Below the pieces are notes generated by a model. The model was not told the origin of the DNA and searched no databases. It worked only from the letters and a program-made list of their open reading frames with translations. From positions 124,001-188,000 of the forward strand of contig NZ_NXLS01000001.1 in assembly GCF_003364315.1 (NCBI RefSeq): a stretch of DNA of 64,000 bases, written 5' to 3'. Each line of letters opens with the position of its first letter. Position 1 is the first letter of the stretch. Below, piece after piece: positions 58,128 through 64,000 of this stretch. The DNA comes from Helicobacter ganmani. GTDB lineage: Bacteria > Campylobacterota > Campylobacteria > Campylobacterales > Helicobacteraceae. Both the position numbers and the translations under genes were made by a program.

Positions 58128-59363
58128 ATGAAAAATCCTCTATTTAAATTTTTCTTTAGTGGAATCCTCACAACTTTTATGTTACTTTTTAATGCTTGTT
58201 CAGCTTTAAACCCAAATCCTAGCATCAATAGCTCACTTACTCCCCCAAAGAACATTCGTGTATTAAGTGATATTAATACCAATGCTTTTGAATGGACTTC
58301 CGTGCAAGACCCAGAAGTCGCAGGTTATTATATTTATCGTAAAAAAGCACAAGAGCAAAATTTCAGCAAAATTGCCACATTAGATTCGCGTTTTATCACA
58401 CATTATGCAGATAATAAACTAGATGCTAATACCGAATATATTTATCAATTTGCTTCGTTTGATAAGCAAAAAAATGTCTCTCCTTTTTCTGAAACTATCA
58501 GCGCAAAAACACATTCTATCAATGCTGTAAGCTATGTAGAGGCTATTAGCAACTATCCAAGAAAGGTAAAAATTATTTGGAATCCTCATCAAGATACGCG
58601 CGTAAATGGCTATATTGTTGAGCGCAAAGACAAAAATGGAAATTGGCAAGAAATTGGCAAGATTCAAAATCGCCTGCTTGTAGAATATTTGGACACCAAA
58701 TTAGACGATGGCACAACCTATGAATATCAAATTCTTGCCTACAACGCCAATGGCTCACGCTCACTTCCCTCTAAAAGGGTTCAAGCTACCACCAAGCCCA
58801 AACCTGTGCAAATCACTAATTTTAAGGCAACAAATAATATTCCAAAACAAATCAATTTAAGTTGGAATTTGCACAAAAACCCTGAAGTAACTTCTTATAA
58901 GATTCTGCGCTCTGGCTTTATTTCTAGCTTTTATACTACGATTGCCACGCTTCCTAGCAACACAGATTCGTATCAAGATTTGATAGGCAAAGATGGCGAA
59001 CAATATAGTTACAAAATCATTGCTGCCGACAAAGATGGGATTGACAGCTTAGAAACAGGACCTATTAGCGGTTCAACGCTTGCGATTCCTAATGCACCAA
59101 ATATCACCTATGCACGCATTGAAAATGGTTCTGTTGTACTTAAATGGAATCCCACTGATAATCGCGCCACAGAATATATTGTTTATAAAAAAGATTCCTT
59201 ATTTTTTGGAGAAACTTTGCGTTACAATAAAGTCCTCACAACGGAATTTATTGATAAAGAAGTTAAGGCGGGCGAAAAATATTATTATCGTGTCAGTGCA
59301 ATAGATAAGAATGGATTAGAATCCAAAACATCTCAAGAAGTTGTGCTTTCTCTACCTAAATAA
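58128..59363 (+). CDS. Lipoprotein with four fibronectin type III domains
   Basis: 411 residues. The signal peptide ends in a lipobox (MLLFNACSAL), then four FnIII-like domains of about 90-95 residues run through the protein. Each has a W-N/T core and a Y-x-Y turn, for example EVAGYYIYRKKAQ, RVNGYIVERKDKNG, EVTSYKILRSG and ATEYIVYKKDS. It is likely anchored in the outer membrane and acts as an adhesion or assembly scaffold; the ligand is unknown. A counterpart stands at the same place between rluA and trmB in H. pylori. Confidence 0.8.
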   Translation: MKNPLFKFFFSGILTTFMLLFNACSALNPNPSINSSLTPPKNIRVLSDINTNAFEWTSVQDPEVAGYYIYRKKAQEQNFSKIATLDSRFITHYADNKLDANTEYIYQFASFDKQKNVSPFSETISAKTHSINAVSYVEAISNYPRKVKIIWNPHQDTRVNGYIVERKDKNGNWQEIGKIQNRLLVEYLDTKLDDGTTYEYQILAYNANGSRSLPSKRVQATTKPKPVQITNFKATNNIPKQINLSWNLHKNPEVTSYKILRSGFISSFYTTIATLPSNTDSYQDLIGKDGEQYSYKIIAADKDGIDSLETGPISGSTLAIPNAPNITYARIENGSVVLKWNPTDNRATEYIVYKKDSLFFGETLRYNKVLTTEFIDKEVKAGEKYYYRVSAIDKNGLESKTSQEVVLSLPK

Positions 59364-59370
59364 GACGACA

Positions 59371-60681
59371 ATGCCACATTTTAAAACTGCACAACTTAAA
59401 CTCCCCAATCTTCCCTCAAAAGTTACACATTCTTTAGGGGAATTTTGTTTTATGCAAGTGTTTCACTCAACACAAAATCCTCATTTTTCTTTGTTGCAAG
59501 TTTATTTCATTCCTAAAGATTCCAAAGAAAAAATCAAAAAATTTTTCCTAGAAATCAAAACGCGCCTGAAAGCCCCCCATAAAACCAAAGAAACTATTGT
59601 TCATTTGGATAAAAATTCGCGTATTTCTCCTATTGAAATTATCAAAAGTGCATTAAAAATTTTAATGGATTTTCAAGATTCTATTCTCTCGCACAATTTA
59701 AATGGTAAAAGTCAAGCATTAGAGTGCAAACTTCCATTCATTAGAGAAATTGAGGATTTTTTGGATTTTGAAAATCTTTTAAAAACTTTTGCAAGGGAAT
59801 CTCAAGTATCTAAAAACACAAATTTTCTACCAAAAGTTTGGCTAGAAATCGGTTTTGGTAGTGGGAGGTATTTGTTACATAATGCCAAAAATTATCCAGA
59901 GATTCTGCACATTGGTTTAGAGATTCACTCTCCCTCATTGGAACAAGTAGCACGTCAAATTGGGCTTTTAGGGCTTAAAAATATTTTGATTCTTAGCTAT
60001 GATGCGCGGATTTTTTTAGAAATTTTACCCTCCAACACTTTGGATAAAATCTTTGTGCATTTCCCTGTACCTTGGGACAAACAACCGCATCGTAGAATCC
60101 TAAGCCATACTTTTTTAACTCAAAGTGCTAGAGTTTTAAAAGAAAAAGGACATTTGCAATTACGCACAGACAGCCTAGATTACTTTAACTATGCAAAAAA
60201 TCTTGCACAAGATTTCAAAACAGATTTTCAAATACAATCACATGTAAATGCTGAAGAGGCGATTATTAGCAAATATGAGGCAAGATGGTTAAGACAAAAC
60301 AAAGATATTTATACTCTTGAATTTCTCGCCCTGCACTCTAGTACCTCACGCAAGCTAGATTTTGACTTTGCCTTTTTAGATTCTGCAGTGCAACCTTTAT
60401 TATTTTTGCCCAAAAACTTTCAAAGAACAAAAATTGTGCAAAAGGATTATTTTTTGCATTTGGAGGATTTATTCATCAGCCCTTACGATTCCTCCTCTCC
60501 TCCTTGTTTGCTTAAAATTTCCTTTGGGGATTTTAATTATCCCCAAACGCGTTATGCGCTACAAACAAATCATCTTGAATATTTCAAAGAGAATCCATTG
60601 CCTACCTATCTCAATTACAAGGCACATCAGCAACTCTTACAATTAATCCAAAATGACTTCAGTCTTTATAAGGAATCATAA
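59371..60681 (+). CDS. trmB: tRNA (guanine-N7)-methyltransferase
   Basis: Methylates G46 of tRNAs. 436 residues, much longer than the about 240 of E. coli TrmB. The catalytic domain lies in the middle (WLEIGFGSGRYLLHNAK for SAM binding, ILHIGLEIHSPSLEQVARQIG, VHFPVPWDKQPHRRILSHTFL). N-terminal (about 1-150) and C-terminal additions are usual in Helicobacter homologs. The ATG at 59371 is preferred over a TTG at 59341 inside the lipoprotein gene. The stop abuts the ftsE ATG. Confidence 0.92.
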   Translation: MPHFKTAQLKLPNLPSKVTHSLGEFCFMQVFHSTQNPHFSLLQVYFIPKDSKEKIKKFFLEIKTRLKAPHKTKETIVHLDKNSRISPIEIIKSALKILMDFQDSILSHNLNGKSQALECKLPFIREIEDFLDFENLLKTFARESQVSKNTNFLPKVWLEIGFGSGRYLLHNAKNYPEILHIGLEIHSPSLEQVARQIGLLGLKNILILSYDARIFLEILPSNTLDKIFVHFPVPWDKQPHRRILSHTFLTQSARVLKEKGHLQLRTDSLDYFNYAKNLAQDFKTDFQIQSHVNAEEAIISKYEARWLRQNKDIYTLEFLALHSSTSRKLDFDFAFLDSAVQPLLFLPKNFQRTKIVQKDYFLHLEDLFISPYDSSSPPCLLKISFGDFNYPQTRYALQTNHLEYFKENPLPTYLNYKAHQQLLQLIQNDFSLYKES

Positions 60682-61350
60682 ATGGACGCGATTATTCAAG
60701 CAAAAAATATGAATTTAGGTTACAAAAATGAAATCATTATCAAAAATGCGAGTTTTAGTATTTATCCTAAAGAATTTGTTTTCATTAGCGGTCCAAGCGG
60801 GAGTGGTAAAAGCACCTTAATGCGCTCTATTTATGGGGATTTAGCACTGAAAAGTGGCTCTTTAGAAGTCTGCGGAATAGAAATGTTTAAGGCAAATAAA
60901 AAAAATATTGAAATCTTGCGCAGACATTTAGGCATTATCTTTCAAGATTATAAGTTAATCAAAGATTTCAATGTAGAAAAAAATGTTATGCTTCCTATGA
61001 TTATTGGAGGATTTACCAAAGAATCTTGCCAAGCCCAGACAGATAGGCTTTTAGCTCATATTAAACTTTCTCATAAAGGTAGCAAATATCCCTTGGAACT
61101 AAGCGGGGGAGAACAACAACGTGTCGCTATGGCACGCGCACTCTCCCATAATCCTCTTTTGATTCTTGCTGATGAACCAACAGGAAACCTAGACGACTAC
61201 TCCTCGGAAGTAATTTGGAGCTTACTTAAAGGTGTCAATGTGCAACTTGGAATCACAGTTGTTGTAGTAACGCACAGAATCCCGGAAACTCTAGGAGTCA
61301 ATTATCGCCATTTTCATATTGAAGAAGGGGTCATCTATGAACTCTCTTAA
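60682..61350 (+). CDS. ftsE: Cell division ATP-binding protein FtsE
   Basis: Cytoplasmic ATPase of the FtsEX complex. 222 residues. Walker [17 protein letters not shown] signature [15 protein letters not shown], Walker [12 protein letters not shown] and the H-loop VTHRIPE. FtsEX uses ATP to open and close the periplasmic amidase activator, probably the M23 protein two genes on. Overlaps ftsX by 14 bases. Confidence 0.95.
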   Translation: MDAIIQAKNMNLGYKNEIIIKNASFSIYPKEFVFISGPSGSGKSTLMRSIYGDLALKSGSLEVCGIEMFKANKKNIEILRRHLGIIFQDYKLIKDFNVEKNVMLPMIIGGFTKESCQAQTDRLLAHIKLSHKGSKYPLELSGGEQQRVAMARALSHNPLLILADEPTGNLDDYSSEVIWSLLKGVNVQLGITVVVVTHRIPETLGVNYRHFHIEEGVIYELS

Positions 61351-62143
61351 AAATCATTTAAGCCTTATTATTCCACTGGTTGCTTTACTTTTTGCACTAG
61401 AAAGCATTTTGCTTATTTCTCGCACCCTAAACGATTATGAAAATAAGTTGGGTAAAAACTACGCAATTATTCTCGCAAGCACTAAAGAATTAAATTTAGA
61501 ACTTTTGCGCAACAAAATCAGTGAAGCGCAAGACTTAACCCTGATTGATTCTAAAGTCGTCTTAGACAGATTGAGCAAAAATATCAGCCAAGCCAATATT
61601 GTCCTGCTTAAAAAATCCCTTCCAAGATTCTATTCTTTAACCCTTAATATCTATCCTAGCAGTTCGCGTTTGGAAATTATCCACAAAACCTTAAGCACAT
61701 TAGAGGGCGTTTCTCGGATTGAAACTTTTACTAAAAGTCATAGTCAAATCTATCAACTTCTTTTGATTATCAATGGAAGCACAATAATTTTTTCAGGCTT
61801 TATCGCGTTAATTAGCTTGCTTTTGATGTTTAAACAAATTGAAATTTGGAAATTTCAGCATTTAGAAAGAATGGAGATTATGACTTTGCTTGGAGCACCG
61901 CTTTGGATGCGCTCTCAAGTCTTATTCCGACTTGCTTGTTTAGACACTATCCTTGCAACTCTTATCGTCGCTAGCGGTTTGGTTTATATCTCGCAGAATC
62001 CTACTTTGCTAATTTTCCTGCAAGAATTAGGTTTAAATCCAGAGATTTTTTCACCCATTTTAGATTCTATTGTATTGCTTTTAACAGGGCTTGCTGTCTC
62101 GCTGATTTCAGTATGGATTGTAAGCTTACAACACAGGGATTAA
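61337..62143 (+). CDS. ftsX: Cell division protein FtsX
   Basis: 268-residue permease-like partner of FtsE. One N-terminal span (about 8-27), a large periplasmic loop (about 30-140; the part that contacts amidase activators), and three C-terminal spans with LERMEIMTLLGAP in a cytoplasmic coupling segment. The ATG at 61337 is chosen over an upstream TTG (61319). Reduced similarity to E. coli FtsX is normal in this class. Confidence 0.88.
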   Translation: MNSLKNHLSLIIPLVALLFALESILLISRTLNDYENKLGKNYAIILASTKELNLELLRNKISEAQDLTLIDSKVVLDRLSKNISQANIVLLKKSLPRFYSLTLNIYPSSSRLEIIHKTLSTLEGVSRIETFTKSHSQIYQLLLIINGSTIIFSGFIALISLLLMFKQIEIWKFQHLERMEIMTLLGAPLWMRSQVLFRLACLDTILATLIVASGLVYISQNPTLLIFLQELGLNPEIFSPILDSIVLLLTGLAVSLISVWIVSLQHRD

Positions 62144-62151
62144 GGATTTTT

Positions 62152-63459
62152 ATGCGTGTTTGTCTGCTTTTTCTTATTTCTTTCTCTCTCTGCTTTGGTG
62201 CAAATGAAAAGGAGATTACCAAAAAAATCAGCCAAAATCAAAATACTTTAGAATACAAAAAGCGGCAAGAAAAGCAAATTAACGCTAAACTCCAAGAGTT
62301 AGGCAATGCAATCAATCTTCAAAAAGAAGAAAATAAAATGCTTCAAAAAACAATCAAAGAAAATGAACAAAATATCGCCAAAAATCAAAAGGAATATGAT
62401 AGTAAAACTGCTTTAATCAAAAAACTTAGCAATAATCAGGATTCTTTATTTCAAACGCGAAAACAAATTGAATTTGAAATGATGGATTTAATTCTCAAAG
62501 ATGTTTCCTTTGCGATTCTACTAAACGACTTCCAACCAGAATCTATTCAAGACTTAATAACAGAAGAGGCATTTAAATCCCTAAGTGAAGCTACAAAAAA
62601 ACATTTAAGCACACTTAGCAACAAACAAAGTGAAGTGATTGCTAACCTCCATTCCCTACAAACTGAAATCACACAATTAAAAAATTTTCTCGAAGTAGAA
62701 AACAAAAAAAGGACTCATTTAAAGGCACTACAAAGCGAACAAGAAACATTGATTGCAAACTATCAAAAAGAAATCACAAAATACAATAAAGAATTACAAA
62801 AAATCGTCCAAGAACGTGATGAAGTGCAAGGAATTCTTGTTAATCTCAATATTCTTAAAAGCCAAGAAGAAGAAAAACGCAAAAAACGTGAAGAACTAGC
62901 CAAGACTAAACCCACAGAATCGCAAGCTATGGAATCCCAAATATCTTCCAAAACAGCAAGCAATAATTTGCCCAAAAAAACACAAACTTCCAATATTTCA
63001 AAAGCTAAAGACGATTTTGATGTGCGCCAAGTTGCTAGCTCTTACCATAATATCGGAACAACCAAGTATAAAGGTGCTAAGACGATTGCTCCTTTAGAAA
63101 ATTTTACGATTGAAAAACATTTTGGACCTTATTTTGACCCTGTGTATAAGATGAAAGTTTTTAATGAATCTGTAACTTTAGCTCCAAAAGGAGACGATAA
63201 AGTTAAAAGCGTTTTAGATGGAAAGGTTGTATTTGCTAAGGATACCCCGATTCTTAAACGTGTTGTTATCATTGAGCACAAAGGCAATATGCACACAATC
63301 TATGCGCAATTAGATAAAATTGCACCTACAATCAAACCCGGTAGCACGGTCAAAAAGGGCTATACTATCGGACGCGTAGATAATGCTTTGAAATTTGAAG
63401 TAACTCTTAAAGACAAACATATTGACCCACTAGAGCTCATTTCTTCTAAAAACCTTTAA
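62152..63459 (+). CDS. EnvC-like murein hydrolase activator with degenerate LytM domain
   Basis: 435 residues: signal peptide (MRVCLLFLISFSLCFGA), a long coiled coil (about 20-260), a Lys/Ser linker, and a C-terminal LytM/M23 domain (about 325-435). The zinc ligands of active M23 enzymes are replaced: the usual H-x(n)-D region reads VFNESVTLAP, HL(S) reads YAQLDK, and H-x-H reads LKFEVT. Together with the coiled coil this marks a non-catalytic amidase activator like EnvC, controlled by FtsEX, whose genes lie directly upstream. The longer frame from 62113 lacks a signal peptide at its start. Confidence 0.88.
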   Translation: MRVCLLFLISFSLCFGANEKEITKKISQNQNTLEYKKRQEKQINAKLQELGNAINLQKEENKMLQKTIKENEQNIAKNQKEYDSKTALIKKLSNNQDSLFQTRKQIEFEMMDLILKDVSFAILLNDFQPESIQDLITEEAFKSLSEATKKHLSTLSNKQSEVIANLHSLQTEITQLKNFLEVENKKRTHLKALQSEQETLIANYQKEITKYNKELQKIVQERDEVQGILVNLNILKSQEEEKRKKREELAKTKPTESQAMESQISSKTASNNLPKKTQTSNISKAKDDFDVRQVASSYHNIGTTKYKGAKTIAPLENFTIEKHFGPYFDPVYKMKVFNESVTLAPKGDDKVKSVLDGKVVFAKDTPILKRVVIIEHKGNMHTIYAQLDKIAPTIKPGSTVKKGYTIGRVDNALKFEVTLKDKHIDPLELISSKNL

Positions 63460-63584
63460 ACTCTATTATCGTTATGAATATATTATTACACTTGTACTAT
63501 AAAAACTCTATAGAACAAAAGGGAGAATTTTTAAAAATTTTTAAAAATTTTAATTATTTACTCTTTATTTTTTTGAGTAATATC

Positions 63585-63590
63585 CGATAT
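63585..63590 (+). promoter_or_regulatory. Sigma-28 (FliA) promoter -10 element of flaG
   Basis: CCGATATACT with CGATAT at 63585-63590, 30 bases before the flaG ATG; the -35 is weak. Late flagellar genes are FliA-driven in this group. Confidence 0.6.
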
Positions 63591-63620
63591 ACTTCCATAA
63601 ACAATAACAAGGAGGTTACT

Positions 63621-64000
63621 ATGACTATTTCTGAAAATGGAATGAATATTGCTAGCACCCAAGTGAATACTTACTCTACGCAAGGAAGCGTAAGTAATCA
63701 AAATAGCCCAAAGCTGCAAGAGTCATTGACCCAAGCAGAACAAGTGCAAGTAGAGATTGATAAGTCAAGCGAAGAGCAAAGGATTCAAGAACAAAAGCAA
63801 AAACTCAATGAATTAGCTCAACAACTTAACAAAGAGCTTAATCCATTGAATACAAATGTTACCTTTGGGTTTAATGAAGATATTGAAGGGCTTTTTGTAA
63901 CTGTGAGCGAAAAAGATACCAATCGCATTATTCGCAAGATTCCAAGTGATGAAGCAATGAGACTTATGGCAAAAATGAAAGAAGTAGTCGGGATTATTTT
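63621..64000 (+). CDS. flaG: Flagellar protein FlaG (3' end outside window)
   Basis: First 126 residues of a FlaG protein, which limits filament length and lies upstream of fliD and fliS in Helicobacter. An N-terminal Ser/Gln-rich part and charged helix (about 48-75) are followed by the conserved VTFGFNEDIEGLFVTVSEKD and RIIRKIPSDEAMRLMAKM. Start ATG with an exact AGGAGG site eight bases before it. The frame is open at the right edge. The 160-base gap before it contains only AT-rich sequence and the promoter. Confidence 0.9.
   Translation, partial: MTISENGMNIASTQVNTYSTQGSVSNQNSPKLQESLTQAEQVQVEIDKSSEEQRIQEQKQKLNELAQQLNKELNPLNTNVTFGFNEDIEGLFVTVSEKDTNRIIRKIPSDEAMRLMAKMKEVVGII

Noticed and set aside
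63521-63560. AT-rich repeats TTTTTAAAAATT before flaG as a terminator
   Set aside because: Self-complementary but without a GC stem; it may be an upstream promoter element instead.

Overview
The window is ordinary, AT-rich chromosomal DNA of an epsilonproteobacterium, most likely an enterohepatic (non-pylori) Helicobacter. Several neighbourhoods follow the order I know from Helicobacter pylori: galU-hypothetical-murA, tal-rplY-pth-lptG, fliK-flgD-flgE, and rodA-rluA-lipoprotein-trmB-ftsE-ftsX-M23-flaG. The window also has genes H. pylori lacks (purH, purL, cheR, cheB, a complete type II-C CRISPR-Cas system). The species cannot be fixed from the sequence alone.

Layout. 1-8.9 kb (+): the end of a family 8 glycosyltransferase, clpS-clpA-DUF815 ATPase, galU, a small membrane protein, murA, rsmH and an FtsL-like protein. 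8.9-12 kb: the XerH recombinase with a palindrome resembling a dif site just upstream, flanked by two unrecognised genes with FliA (sigma-28) type promoters. 12.1-20.1 kb (-): purH, lptG, pth, rplY, tal, serB, ppsA. 20.3-23.0 kb (+): purL and a putative lipoprotein. 23.0-28.1 kb: CRISPR array, tracrRNA, cas2, cas1, cas9. 28.2-35.6 kb (-): rpoD, a nitrilase-like protein without its catalytic Cys, xseB, pflA, a metallophosphoesterase, a stand-alone PilJ-type sensor. 35.7-44.6 kb: a lipoprotein, alaS, and the flagellar operon fliK-flgD-flgE behind a sigma-54 promoter. 44.7-50.3 kb (+): typA, nrdA, a PIN-PhoH ATPase. 50.4-56.8 kb (-): an IMPACT-family protein, cheB, cheR, a CiaB-like HExxH protein, a DjlA-like co-chaperone, a copper-chaperone-like protein, a tRNA with CAU anticodon (probably Ile2), rodA. 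56.9-64 kb (+): rluA-type synthase, a four-FnIII lipoprotein, trmB, ftsE, ftsX, an EnvC-like protein, and the start of flaG, which runs off the window.

How parts work together. The CRISPR locus is a complete minimal type II-C system. Cas9, Cas1 and Cas2 lie on the minus strand, while the array of eight repeats (one degenerate) and the tracrRNA read on the plus strand toward them. Every repeat ends in an extended -10 promoter motif, so crRNAs are probably made one by one. FtsE, FtsX and the EnvC-like protein form the division module that activates cell-wall amidases; RodA and MurA serve wall synthesis. Flagellar genes recur (pflA, fliK-flgD-flgE, flaG, two FliA-promoter unknowns) alongside cheB and cheR.

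The only stretch over 300 bases without a protein gene is 23010-23740, and it is filled by the array and the tracrRNA. The most notable items are the CRISPR/tracrRNA arrangement, the candidate dif site, repeated carbohydrate-binding-like modules inside the hook protein, a nitrilase-fold protein with its nucleophile replaced, and a rodA stop codon inside a tRNA gene.
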